A stretch of DNA of 64,000 bases from ELB16-189 sp018266435 (GTDB taxonomy: Bacteria; Bacteroidota; Bacteroidia; Cytophagales; Cyclobacteriaceae), in the NCBI GenBank assembly GCA_030123525.1, contig CP126125.1:3162001-3226000 (forward strand), read 5' to 3'. A model generated the notes under the pieces. The model searched no databases and was not told the DNA's origin. It saw nothing but the letters and a program-made list of their open reading frames with translations. Numbering within the stretch: position 1 is the stretch's first letter; the number at the start of each line of letters is the position of its first letter. Position numbers and translations under genes: made by a program. This document shows, in pieces, positions 25,680 to 34,314 of this stretch.

Positions 25680-28600
25680 ATGAGTTTGCTTCTATTGCTT
25701 TTTACTTTTTTTTATCCCCCGCAAGACTCGGGCTTTGCACTACCTTACCAGCACGTAGGTAAAGAGGCTAATATTTCTAATTCTGCTATTACCTCTGTGT
25801 ATATGGATAAGTTTGAGTACGTGTGGTTAGGTACGTGGGATGGGCTTGATCGATACGATGGCAGTAACATAAAAATCTATAAGCCAGATTCTTATCAAAA
25901 GGGAACGATAAGCAATAATGTCATCAGGGATGTTTTAGAAGATGGAGCGGGCAATTTATGGGTAATTACTCACCGGGGAATAAATCTGTATAATCGTGAT
26001 ACAGAAACATTCAGCAGTTATTTAGACAGCCTAAATGATGTTCCGTTTCTGGAGTATAACATTCGGGCATGCATTGGCCCTGACTCAGCACTGTGGGTAA
26101 GTAATATTGGTGAAGGAATAAAGCGGTATAACAAAAATAAAAAAGGTTTTGAAGATGTTGAGTTTAAAGATATTTCCGCTGAATGGTTAACCCAAGTTAT
26201 TAATATCGGATGCTATAAGGGGCTTTTTTACATGCTTGGTAAGGATGGAAAAATACAATGCTGCCTCAAAAATCAGGTATTATTTTCAAAACAAATATCA
26301 CTTCCTGATCCCTTCGTTTACCACAAGTTCTTGCAGTTAAATGATCAGTATTTCATGTGTTATGCCAGTAATGGAAATCTTATCTTTTTCAATTTATCAA
26401 ACATTGTGCAAGAAACACCGATTGTACCTCTGGGCAATACGCACATCAGTTCATTGTCAGAATCAATGAATAAGCAATTTCTTTGGGTAGGCACCGAATC
26501 AGGTCAGGTATTTAAAATTATAACCTATCGCGGTTTATTAAAGTCAATCCGGATGGATGATTATTTCCCCATTCTAAAAAATAAAGGAATAAAGATTCTT
26601 TCAATCTCAGAAACTATCCAAGATTTGATTTGGGTGGGTACAGATGGTGATGGTGTGTATAAATTTTTAAACCGTGAAAAGATGTTTTATTCAATATCTG
26701 CCGGATCCCCTCAAAAAAAATTACTATCCCATAGCATCATAAGGTCGATTTATGAAGATAATACCGGAACTTTATTTATTGGCACGCGAGGAGGAGGCGT
26801 AAATATTTTAGAAAAGACTAAAGATCACAATAAAATAATCAACACTAAAAATGGGTTAAGTAATAATGCCGTACTCTCTTTAAAAAAAGACCATACAGGT
26901 AACCTTTGGATTGGTGTAGACGGTGAGGGTATAGATATGTTGGAAAGTAAAACAAATAGACTTTTCCATTTTCCTCGCGATTTTGAAAACAAGACTTCCA
27001 TCATGTTCAGTTCGGTTTACGCTATTTGTGTTGACTCTTATAATGATCTTTGGTTGGGCACAAGTGGGTATGGAGTTATTCATTTAAAAATAACCAAAAC
27101 AAAAAAAAATCAGTATCAGTTAACCGAATTCGATCAGATAAAACATTCGTCCGATAACTCGTATAGCTCCATTAAAAGCAATATTGTTTACACCATATTA
27201 GAAGATAAACCGAATAGCTTATGGTTTGGTACACGGGGTGGTGGAATATACCGATACAACACCATTACTAAAAAAATAGAAGAACATATTGAAGCCAACA
27301 TTAAAGAAAAAATAAGGTTGTGCAATAATGATGTGCTTAGCCTATTCATTAATGATAAAGAGGAACTGTGGGTGGGTACCAGTGGTGGACTTAGCAGGTT
27401 ATCACTAAAATTTTCGAAGTATCAAACCAATCAATTTACCGCACGAGAAGGCTTGGTCAATAATACCATTCATGGAATTCAAGAAGATAAAAACTCAAAT
27501 ATCTGGCTTTCTACAAATCGTGGCCTGGTCATGTATAATAGAAAAACCAATCTATTTACAAATTTTGATAACGAAGACGGGTTACTTAACAGCGAGTATA
27601 CAGACGGTGCCTCTTTTGCTTCGCGAATTTCAGAAAACCTATACTTTGGCGGTACTAATGGCCTGGACATCATTCAGCCATCAAAGCTAAGTCTGTCAAC
27701 AGACTTCCCTAAACTAGTAATCAATGATTTTGTGCTTTACAACAAGCCGGTAAAAGCACACGATGAAAATGGCGTATTACAAACTAATATTGATTTTGTT
27801 ACTAAACTACAACTTAAGTACAATCAAAATTTCATCAGCTTTTCATTCACTACATTGGATTATTGGAATAAAGAAAAGAGTAAATTTTCTTATGTGCTTG
27901 AAAATTTTGATAAAGGCTGGAACGACTTAGGGCCGCAACAATCCATTTCATTAACTAATATTCCGCCCGGCCAGTATAACCTGAAAATAAAATACACCAA
28001 CGAAAACGGGGTATGGTGCACAACTCCTAAAACATTAAGTATCGTTATTACCCCTCCTTTTTGGAAAACCATCTGGGCCTACTTGCTATACGTTTTAATT
28101 GTCATTGGTATTCAGGTGTTGATTGTGTTATATATTCGTTTTCGATCCCGGACAAAAAAAGCAGCAGCTATAGAACGCTATAAAGTTCAGCAACAAAAGG
28201 AATTAAACGATTATAAATTAAGATTTTATACCAACATCGCCCATGAATTTCGCACACCACTTACACTTATTCTGGGGCCCGTCTCATCATTGCTACAAAA
28301 AAACATTGACCAAGTTACTAAAAGCCAGTTAAACATAATTTACAGCAACTCGATTCGTTTACAAAAACTAATTGAAGAACTTATTCAGTTCAGAAAAATT
28401 GAAAGTGGAAAGGATAAACTGGAACTGTCTTCTATTGACCTGATCCCATTTATCCAACAAATAATTGAGTCGTTTCAGCAATATGCCGCTAAACGCGATA
28501 TCCATCTAGAATTTCACACAAATGATGAAACACTACTCTTAATTATTGACGTAAAGAAAATAGAAAAAATACTTATTAATCTAATCTCCAATGCCATCAA

Positions 28601-29798
28601 ATACTCCTACAATGGCGGAAAAGTAATTGTCGTGCTTGAAAAAAACAGTTCATTTTTTACGTTTATAATAAAAGATGAAGGAGTGGGAATTGCTGCAGGT
28701 AATGTTGAGAGAATATTTGACGACTTCTATCACACCGCCACCACACCTATTGACGAGTTTGGGTTTTCAAAAAGTACAGGCATTGGACTTTCGCTGACCA
28801 AGAGCTTAGTCTCTATTCATGGAGGAAAAATTGATGTGGTAAGCAAAGAAGGTAAAGGAAGTACATTTAGTATCTCCATACCTGTTTTATCTCAACAGCA
28901 AGAAGCGGTGAAAGAAACCGAAACTGCATACGTAGCCGATAACCTGGGGGAGAAAATATCGCAGGAATTTGAGCACAATATGTCCTCACCCCAACAAGAT
29001 AAAGCAAAAGAGGGCGTTAATGCCAAATCATTGTATTCTATTCTGGTAGTTGATGACAACAATCAGATCACCGATTTATTGGAGAGCATGTTATCCTCTA
29101 AATATACTGTCTACAAAGCCAGTGATGGAAAAAAAGCATTGGCCGTACTTGATGAAGAACGAGTGGATTTAGTTATCAGTGATGTGCTGATGCCTGACAT
29201 GGACGGGCTAGCTCTGTGTAAAAAAATAAAAGAAAACATTCAAACCAGTCACATTTCAGTAATCTTGCTAACCGCAAAAGTTGAAATTGAAAACCGAATA
29301 GAAGGATTACAAGTAGGAGCAGATTCCTACATTCCCAAACCTTTCCACCCAGAGCATCTTTTTATTCGAATCGAAAAATTATTGGAACGTATGGAACTGA
29401 TTCGTAAAAAATTTCAAATGTTTGGAACCAACGAATTCGCTAACAGTTCTTTTGGGATTAGCGAGCGCGAAGATATTTTCTTTTCAAAAATTATTTCATG
29501 TATTCAGAAAAACTTAAGTAAACCAGATTTTAATGCTGATGAAATTGGTGAGGAGGTAGGCATGAGCAAAGCTTCTCTGTACAAAAAAGTCAAAACAATG
29601 ACCGGTCTTACTCCTCATGGTCTCATCAAGCAATACCGCCTGAAAAAGGCTGCCGAACTCTTAAAAAACTCCACGATGAGTGTTTCAGAAGTGATTTACG
29701 AAACCGGGTTTAACAGCAGATCCTATTTCTATAAGTCTTTCAATGAAATGTTTCATTGCCACCCTAAGGATTTTAATTCAACTACAATAGACACTTAA
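25680..29798 (+). CDS. Hybrid two-component system regulator (HTCS) of the PUL
   Basis: 1372 aa from the ATG at 25680, which gives a signal-peptide-like start (MSLLLLLFTFFYPPQ). Periplasmic part: about 14 two-component-regulator propeller repeats (for example LWVGTSGGLSRL, IWVGTDGDGVYKF) to about residue 680, then a Y_Y_Y domain. Membrane helix near 798-820. Cytoplasmic part: HisKA with His about 855 in NIAHEFRTPLTLILGP, HATPase (LINLISNAIKYSYNGG), receiver domain (SILVVDDNNQ ... VISDVLMPDMDG, phospho-acceptor Asp about 1168; SYIPKPF), and an AraC-type DNA-binding domain about 1280-1370. Such one-chain sensors bind an oligosaccharide in the periplasm and activate the adjacent PUL. Divergent from the GH130 operon. 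The IS3 element lies 32 bp after its stop. Confidence 0.95.
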   Translation: MSLLLLLFTFFYPPQDSGFALPYQHVGKEANISNSAITSVYMDKFEYVWLGTWDGLDRYDGSNIKIYKPDSYQKGTISNNVIRDVLEDGAGNLWVITHRGINLYNRDTETFSSYLDSLNDVPFLEYNIRACIGPDSALWVSNIGEGIKRYNKNKKGFEDVEFKDISAEWLTQVINIGCYKGLFYMLGKDGKIQCCLKNQVLFSKQISLPDPFVYHKFLQLNDQYFMCYASNGNLIFFNLSNIVQETPIVPLGNTHISSLSESMNKQFLWVGTESGQVFKIITYRGLLKSIRMDDYFPILKNKGIKILSISETIQDLIWVGTDGDGVYKFLNREKMFYSISAGSPQKKLLSHSIIRSIYEDNTGTLFIGTRGGGVNILEKTKDHNKIINTKNGLSNNAVLSLKKDHTGNLWIGVDGEGIDMLESKTNRLFHFPRDFENKTSIMFSSVYAICVDSYNDLWLGTSGYGVIHLKITKTKKNQYQLTEFDQIKHSSDNSYSSIKSNIVYTILEDKPNSLWFGTRGGGIYRYNTITKKIEEHIEANIKEKIRLCNNDVLSLFINDKEELWVGTSGGLSRLSLKFSKYQTNQFTAREGLVNNTIHGIQEDKNSNIWLSTNRGLVMYNRKTNLFTNFDNEDGLLNSEYTDGASFASRISENLYFGGTNGLDIIQPSKLSLSTDFPKLVINDFVLYNKPVKAHDENGVLQTNIDFVTKLQLKYNQNFISFSFTTLDYWNKEKSKFSYVLENFDKGWNDLGPQQSISLTNIPPGQYNLKIKYTNENGVWCTTPKTLSIVITPPFWKTIWAYLLYVLIVIGIQVLIVLYIRFRSRTKKAAAIERYKVQQQKELNDYKLRFYTNIAHEFRTPLTLILGPVSSLLQKNIDQVTKSQLNIIYSNSIRLQKLIEELIQFRKIESGKDKLELSSIDLIPFIQQIIESFQQYAAKRDIHLEFHTNDETLLLIIDVKKIEKILINLISNAIKYSYNGGKVIVVLEKNSSFFTFIIKDEGVGIAAGNVERIFDDFYHTATTPIDEFGFSKSTGIGLSLTKSLVSIHGGKIDVVSKEGKGSTFSISIPVLSQQQEAVKETETAYVADNLGEKISQEFEHNMSSPQQDKAKEGVNAKSLYSILVVDDNNQITDLLESMLSSKYTVYKASDGKKALAVLDEERVDLVISDVLMPDMDGLALCKKIKENIQTSHISVILLTAKVEIENRIEGLQVGADSYIPKPFHPEHLFIRIEKLLERMELIRKKFQMFGTNEFANSSFGISEREDIFFSKIISCIQKNLSKPDFNADEIGEEVGMSKASLYKKVKTMTGLTPHGLIKQYRLKKAAELLKNSTMSVSEVIYETGFNSRSYFYKSFNEMFHCHPKDFNSTTIDT

Positions 29799-29830
29799 CG
29801 ATAAGCGGATCGGTAAATGGCTGGAAATTT

Positions 29831-29850
29831 TGACAGGTTGTAAATATAGA
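29831..29850 (+). repeat. Left terminal inverted repeat of the IS3 element
   Basis: TGACAGGTTGTAAATATAGA matches the inward-read right end (TGAACAGGTTAAAAATAGAG) at most positions allowing one gap on each side. The 5'-TG end is typical of IS3 elements. Confidence 0.6.
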
Positions 29851-29945
29851 TTACTGAATTGAATTTTGCATTGTTGAACTGAAACGGAAACAGGCTCTGC
29901 TGCGGAGCAACCTGCCAGGGATAAGTTCAACCGACTGGAATGGTC

Positions 29946-29977
29946 AAGCCCTGCCTTTTGTGCAGGGCTTTTCTTTT
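29946..29977 (+). terminator. Intrinsic terminator inside the IS element, facing the HTCS transcript
   Basis: A 9-bp perfect stem (AAGCCCTGC at 29946-29954, GCAGGGCTT at 29962-29970) with a 7-nt loop is followed on the plus strand by TTCTTTT. It would stop transcripts entering from the regulator gene 150 bp upstream and so keep antisense transcription out of the transposase genes. Confidence 0.75.
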
Positions 29978-30012
29978 GGATCATTCCAAGAGTTTTATGC
30001 CTTAAGAAAACC

Positions 30013-30825
30013 TTACGCTGCATAGGCCATGGGAGTTTGATAGTGAAGCGATTGATGTGACCTTTCATGGTTGTAATCCTCTACCCATTTTGCGGTTACT
30101 TCATTGGCTTGTTCAATGGAATAAAACAAGTTGGCATCCAGCACATCTTCCCGATAGGTTTTATTAAAGCGTTCGATGATGGCATTCTGTTGGGGTTTGC
30201 CTTTCTGTATGCGGCTCCATTCGATGTGGTTATTTTTCATCCACCATTGAAATCGTTTCGATCGAAACTCTGGTCCATTGTCGGTCCGTATTCTTACAGG
30301 TTTTCCATGACACTCGATAATACGCTCAAGGATTTCGATCACCCTACGGGCCGGTAAGTTAAAATCTGCTTCAATGCCTTTGTATTGCCGGTTGAAGTGA
30401 TCGATGATGTTCAAGGTGCGAATCCTTCGTCCATTGTCCAGCGCGTCACTCATGAAGTCCATGGCCCATTCCTGATTGGCTTTTAGCGGAATAGAGATGG
30501 GATTGGCCGGGTTGTCCTTAATGCGCCTGCGTAGCTTTTTACTTAACGAGAACCCTTCTCGCTCATAGACTCTGCGGATTTTACTATCGCCTAAGCCCGG
30601 ATGTTTCTTCTGTACCAGTTTAATCACTTTCGTTCTTCCTTTACGGCTGCTGCCAATAACTTCTTCAATCGCTTTTTTTACTACGGCATCTTTGGTGGGC
30701 ATTCGCTTTGGGTAATACTTTTTCGTTCGCGAGCACCCCACCACCTTACACGCCTGAGCATGGCTCATCTGGTGGTGCTCTGCCAGATACTCCAAGCCGT
30801 GTTCTTTTTGATCAGGCGTTAGAAT
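30013..30825 (-). CDS. IS3-family transposase OrfB (DDE integrase core)
   Basis: The open frame runs to the TAA at 30013; the part from a TTG at 30795 is 260 aa, and the -1 frame extends upstream without a stop (ILTPDQKEHG) to the slippery site at 30825-30831. After an HTH_21-like region (RRVYEREGFSLSKKLRRRI) the rve core follows, with the DDE residues in QEWAMDFMSDAL, RIRTDNGPEFRS and QQNAIIERFNKTYREDVL, and the C-terminal YNHERSHQSLHYQTP block. It should be made as an OrfAB fusion through frameshifting, the active transposase in this family. All catalytic residues are present. Confidence 0.92.
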   Translation of the reverse strand: MLTPDQKEHGLEYLAEHHQMSHAQACKVVGCSRTKKYYPKRMPTKDAVVKKAIEEVIGSSRKGRTKVIKLVQKKHPGLGDSKIRRVYEREGFSLSKKLRRRIKDNPANPISIPLKANQEWAMDFMSDALDNGRRIRTLNIIDHFNRQYKGIEADFNLPARRVIEILERIIECHGKPVRIRTDNGPEFRSKRFQWWMKNNHIEWSRIQKGKPQQNAIIERFNKTYREDVLDANLFYSIEQANEVTAKWVEDYNHERSHQSLHYQTPMAYAA

Positions 30826-31088
30826 TTTTTTGTGAGCAAATCCTTTATGGCATCGATCTCCAAACTCTGGTTGGCCACGATCTTTTTCAGCCTTGCGTTC
30901 TCGTACTCCAGTTCCTTGAGGCGCTTAAGCTCATCCACTTTCATGCCTGCGTATTTGCTACGCCAGTTGTAAAAAGTAGCTTCGCTGATCCCATGCTTGC
31001 GGCATAGTTCGGGCACTTTCTGACCTTGCTGTGATTGTTCGTTGAGAATCCCAATAATCTGGGCCTCCGTAAAGCGAATCTTTTTCAT
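30819..31088 (-). CDS. IS3-family transposase OrfA (helix-turn-helix)
   Basis: 89 aa. KKIRFTEAQIIGILNEQSQQ and CRKHGISEATFYNWRSKYAG form the HTH_Tnp_1 DNA-binding domain; the second half (LEYENARLKKIVANQSLEID) is a leucine-zipper-like helix used for dimerisation. It recognises the terminal repeats and, alone, acts as a repressor of transposition in characterised relatives. The stop (TAA at 30819-30821) lies just after the frameshift signal. Confidence 0.92.
   Translation of the reverse strand: MKKIRFTEAQIIGILNEQSQQGQKVPELCRKHGISEATFYNWRSKYAGMKVDELKRLKELEYENARLKKIVANQSLEIDAIKDLLTKKF
30825..30831 (-). promoter_or_regulatory. Programmed -1 frameshift heptamer A_AAA_AAA
   Basis: The orfA frame reads ACA AAA AAA TTC TAA, so the seven A residues have the phase X_XXY_YYZ required for -1 slippage. 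Shifting leads directly into the open orfB frame (ATT CTA ACG CCT). Confidence 0.8.
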
Positions 31089-31119
31089 TTGCTGTTTTTG
31101 TTAGGTTAAAGTTAAAAAA

Positions 31120-31139
31120 CTCTATTTTTAACCTGTTCA
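31120..31139 (-). repeat. Right terminal inverted repeat of the IS3 element
   Basis: Read inward it is TGAACAGGTTAAAAATAGAG, the imperfect partner of the left end at 29831. It lies about 30 bp before the orfA start, as usual for the family. Confidence 0.6.
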
Positions 31140-31237
31140 AAAAAAGCAGCCTAGTACCGATCCACTTCCTACCACTCACTACTGATTCACACTCTTGTTT
31201 GCTGGTGCACTTATCCATCATTTATCAAGTTCACCGA

Positions 31238-32161
31238 TTAGTTCGCTGTCAGGTATGCAGCTCCAAAAACTCCGGCACTATCGCCCAGCTTAGGTTTAAC
31301 AATGGGTGTTTCGCACCGGTCGTTAAAAATAAAGTTAGTCAGTGATTTGGCCCCCTCCGTATAGATCAAATCAATGTTGCCAACTCCCCCGCCAATGACC
31401 ACCACATCAGGGTCAACAATGTTAATCACCACACTCAAAGCTAACCCGAAAAAGTGAATCAAGCGATTAATTGTTTTTTGTGAATACTCATCCCTAAGTA
31501 AATTATAGTCGGCATAAATTTCTTTCATCGGCTTTTTTGTACCGTTGAGTGAGGTATAAAATTTTTCCAAGGCTGGGCCAGACAACACATTTTCAACACA
31601 ACCCATTTTGCCGCAATAGCATGGACCTCCGCCACTTTCATCTAAAAAATTGTGCCCCCATTCTCCTCCAATACCGTGAAGCCCATTAATTATTTTTCCA
31701 TTTACCACTAACCCTCCACCTACACCGGTACCCAGGATTACACCAAAAACTACTTGAGCTTCAGGAAATTTTTCTTTCACCACACCCATAGTTGCTTCGG
31801 CTAACGCAAAACAATTGGCATCATTGGCCATGGATAATTTTGTACCGAGCAGTTGTTCCAGGTCTTCTTTTAATGGCCGGCCGTTCAGGCAGGTTGAATT
31901 GCTGTTGTGCATTAAATGAGTTTTAGGGTCACGCACACCGGGTGTAGCTATACCGATGTGGGGTTTACGGTAACCCATAGCCTGTTCCATTTTATCAGTC
32001 ACGCCTTTAATTTGATGCAGCACATGATCATAGCCTTTAAAGGCTTCCGTAGGAAGCCGGTCTCTGAATAAAACTTTCGGATCATCAGCCGACTGTAATA
32101 CTATACCCTCAGCTTTAGTCCCTCCCAAGTCAATGCCCCATAAGTGTTCTGTGTTTTTCAT
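31238..32161 (-). CDS. ROK-family sugar kinase
   Basis: 307 aa. N-terminal phosphate-binding loop LWGIDLGGTKAEGIV, second loop VILGTGVGGGLVVNG, the ROK segment GIGGEWGHN and the zinc-binding CYCGKMGCVEN. Family members phosphorylate glucose, fructose, mannose or N-acetyl sugars with ATP; the exact sugar cannot be read from the sequence. Its position just beyond the IS element and the GH130 PUL suggests it could phosphorylate a monosaccharide released by that pathway, but a gene of its own with other duties is equally possible. A second ROK protein at 52048-53028 looks like the main glucokinase. The 98-bp stretch to the IS end (31140-31237) holds nothing recognised. Confidence 0.9.
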   Translation of the reverse strand: MKNTEHLWGIDLGGTKAEGIVLQSADDPKVLFRDRLPTEAFKGYDHVLHQIKGVTDKMEQAMGYRKPHIGIATPGVRDPKTHLMHNSNSTCLNGRPLKEDLEQLLGTKLSMANDANCFALAEATMGVVKEKFPEAQVVFGVILGTGVGGGLVVNGKIINGLHGIGGEWGHNFLDESGGGPCYCGKMGCVENVLSGPALEKFYTSLNGTKKPMKEIYADYNLLRDEYSQKTINRLIHFFGLALSVVINIVDPDVVVIGGGVGNIDLIYTEGAKSLTNFIFNDRCETPIVKPKLGDSAGVFGAAYLTAN

Positions 32162-32259
32162 GATGTATGCAGTTAGATTTTTATGCTCTCATTTTTATTT
32201 CATGTCCATTAAATGTACCTCACTGGTGTTTATTTTTTCTTATTTCTATTTCCAGATTG

Positions 32260-33324
32260 TTACAGACTTGACTTCGGCCTGAAAATATCGTATGCCCGTC
32301 TTTTTAAAATACCTACTTCTTTAAATCGATAGCCCGTAGCAAATTTGAATGATCCATTCGAACTGCTAAAGAGAATACCCTCGTACAAGATATCACGGGT
32401 TTGTATGCTGTAAGCTATGCCGATAAAAAAATGCTCTGAATTGTAGCCCGTAGAAAGTCGCAAATCTAAATATGAATTGATACCTGCTATTGATTTCCAG
32501 ACTTCATTGGAAGAACTGTATCTCAACCAGTTGAATGCGGGGCCGACTGCTGCTGCCATTCCAATAAAATACGATTTCCTGATCACAAACGTATAGGCAT
32601 ATCCGGGTGCCACACTAACGGTAGTATAATCCATTTTATTTACATTGGCTGCATAGCCTAACACAGGCTGATACGAAGATGAAAACAACAGCGAATCAGC
32701 CCGCATACTAAAAATATTAAAGTTACCACTGATGATAAAAGAACCTGCACTGCGTAACTGCCGCTCATAATAATTGTAGGTTGACCTCATGGAATATCTT
32801 CTTTTGTTAAAAAAATAAATTCCGTTGACACCGTTATTCCATGTAGTGATGTCTGGCCGTTGAATACGGGGGATATCTTTGCCAAGCGGCTTGTTGTTGT
32901 CTTCCAGGTAATAGCCACGGTAGTTTTGGGTAAAAAGATCAACTCCCCAGTTTTTTCCCAATACGTTAGCTTGAATATCTACCGCGGAGGAGTGCCCATA
33001 AATTTTTTCGCTTTGTGATGAAGGAGATAGTGGAAAAACTATCTGCACGCCTAACCCGAATACAAAAAATCCGGCACCCAGATGATAATTTACATTTGGT
33101 GCGTAGCTAAGCTTTGTATTCCCATTTTTAAAAAAAAAAGATGTGTTGCGCTGCTTCAGTACCGGCCAAACAAAAAAATAACTTTTAAACTGCTCCACGT
33201 ACATCGTTCGTGACAGGCTGTCTAATTCTCTTTTACCTTTTTGTGCCAATGTGTGTTGAGACAACAATGAAAAGAAAGCAAAGCAACCAATTACTAGCCG
33301 GTGAGCACCAGGTTTAGATTCCAT
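32260..33324 (-). CDS. DUF4421-like outer-membrane protein
   Basis: 354 aa with a signal peptide (LVIGCFAFFSLLSQHTLAQ). The body consists of alternating hydrophobic and polar beta strands with many aromatics, for example LGAGFFVFGLGVQIVFPL, GVDLFTQNYRGYYLED, FFIGIAYSIQT and FKFATGYRF, as in a barrel. Pattern and length agree with the DUF4421 family common in Bacteroidota, whose function is unknown. It is divergent from the acyltransferase gene with a 117-bp gap and ends 98 bp before the ROK gene start, so it could be transcribed with that gene. No function is assigned. Confidence 0.72.
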   Translation of the reverse strand: MESKPGAHRLVIGCFAFFSLLSQHTLAQKGKRELDSLSRTMYVEQFKSYFFVWPVLKQRNTSFFFKNGNTKLSYAPNVNYHLGAGFFVFGLGVQIVFPLSPSSQSEKIYGHSSAVDIQANVLGKNWGVDLFTQNYRGYYLEDNNKPLGKDIPRIQRPDITTWNNGVNGIYFFNKRRYSMRSTYNYYERQLRSAGSFIISGNFNIFSMRADSLLFSSSYQPVLGYAANVNKMDYTTVSVAPGYAYTFVIRKSYFIGMAAAVGPAFNWLRYSSSNEVWKSIAGINSYLDLRLSTGYNSEHFFIGIAYSIQTRDILYEGILFSSSNGSFKFATGYRFKEVGILKRRAYDIFRPKSSL

Positions 33325-33441
33325 TTGTAATGTAAAATACCCGAATCATTTTTTATTGTAAACAATTTCAAGGTAGGAAATTTGGTTTTCCATAATAAAT
33401 CCTTTCGTAAAATATTTACATCAATTATTTATTTTTGAACC

Positions 33442-34314
33442 ATGCAAGCCATCGCTTTTTATATTGTCTACCCTTTTCTCTACCTCATTGCTTCTCTTCC
33501 GTTTTGGGCGTTGTACCGGTTGTCAGATGTGGCCTACTATTTTTTCCGTCTGTCGGGCTACCGCAGAGAGGTAGTTTACACCAACTTAAAAAATTCTTTT
33601 CCTGATAAAACTGAAAAAGAAATTAACCAACTGTGCAATGAATACTTTAAATACCTCTGCGACCTGATTCTTGAAACGCTAAAGACGCTTCGCATGACTG
33701 AAGATGAAGCCAAGGCGCGATGCATTTTTCATAAGAAAGAATGGCTCGATAAGCTATACAGCACTAACAAAAGCATCGTCCTGGTTTTGGGGCATTATGG
33801 AAACTGGGAGTGGGCAGGGCCAAGTTTTACGCTTAACACTCCGTACCAACTCATTGTTATCTACCGCCCGCTTACAAATCCTTACTTCGATAAAATGATG
33901 TTTCGAATGAGGACTAAGTTTGGAACTAAAATCACTCCGGTAAATCAAACCCTTCGCGATATGGTAGCCAACCGTAACAAAATTACAGCAACGGCTTTCA
34001 TAGCCGACCAATCGGCAACTACAGCCAATTCATACTGGACTACTTTTCTGCACCAAGACACCTCCGTTTTCAATGGCCCCGAAAAGCTTGCCGTAAAATT
34101 TGACTACCCGGTAGTTTACATAAACATCCAGCGAAAAAGAAGAGGATATTATGAAATTGAACCTGAAATGCTCTTTGAAAAACCATCACTAACCCGGGAG
34201 AATGAAATTTTGGAAGCGTTCACCCGGAGATTAGAAAAAGAAATCCTAATAGACCCCGTACCCTGGCTTTGGTCGCACAAGCGATGGAAACATAAACGAC
34301 CATCGGTTGAATGA
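33442..34314 (+). CDS. LpxL/HtrB-like lipid A acyltransferase
   Basis: 290 aa. One N-terminal membrane segment (IAFYIVYPFLYLIASLPFWAL) and the acyltransferase motif HYGNWEW near residue 118, then VIYRPLTNPYFDKMMFRMR and TAFIADQSA, match the lysophospholipid/lipid A acyltransferase family. It should add a secondary acyl chain to the lipid A precursor at the inner membrane; some Bacteroidota members acylate other lipids. A TATTTTTG box at 33430-33437 fits the -7 consensus but lies so close to the ATG that the transcript would be nearly leaderless, so it may be chance. The next gene (desaturase) overlaps by 4 bp, a sign of coupling in lipid modification. Confidence 0.88.
   Translation: MQAIAFYIVYPFLYLIASLPFWALYRLSDVAYYFFRLSGYRREVVYTNLKNSFPDKTEKEINQLCNEYFKYLCDLILETLKTLRMTEDEAKARCIFHKKEWLDKLYSTNKSIVLVLGHYGNWEWAGPSFTLNTPYQLIVIYRPLTNPYFDKMMFRMRTKFGTKITPVNQTLRDMVANRNKITATAFIADQSATTANSYWTTFLHQDTSVFNGPEKLAVKFDYPVVYINIQRKRRGYYEIEPEMLFEKPSLTRENEILEAFTRRLEKEILIDPVPWLWSHKRWKHKRPSVE

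Larger units (their letters stand above)
29831..31139 (-). mobile_element. IS3-family insertion sequence, about 1.3 kb
   Basis: The element contains orfA and orfB in -1 phase, a slippery heptamer between them, and imperfect terminal inverted repeats (TGACAGGTTGTAAATA on the left, TGAACAGGTTAAAAATA read inward from the right). The size, 1309 bp, is normal for the family. A 3-bp AAA duplication outside TTTTGA/TCAAAA is possible but sits in homopolymers and is not secure. Both reading frames look intact, so it may be active. It separates the HTCS gene from the ROK kinase gene. About 180 bp lie between the orfB stop and the left end and contain a strong hairpin. Confidence 0.85.
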
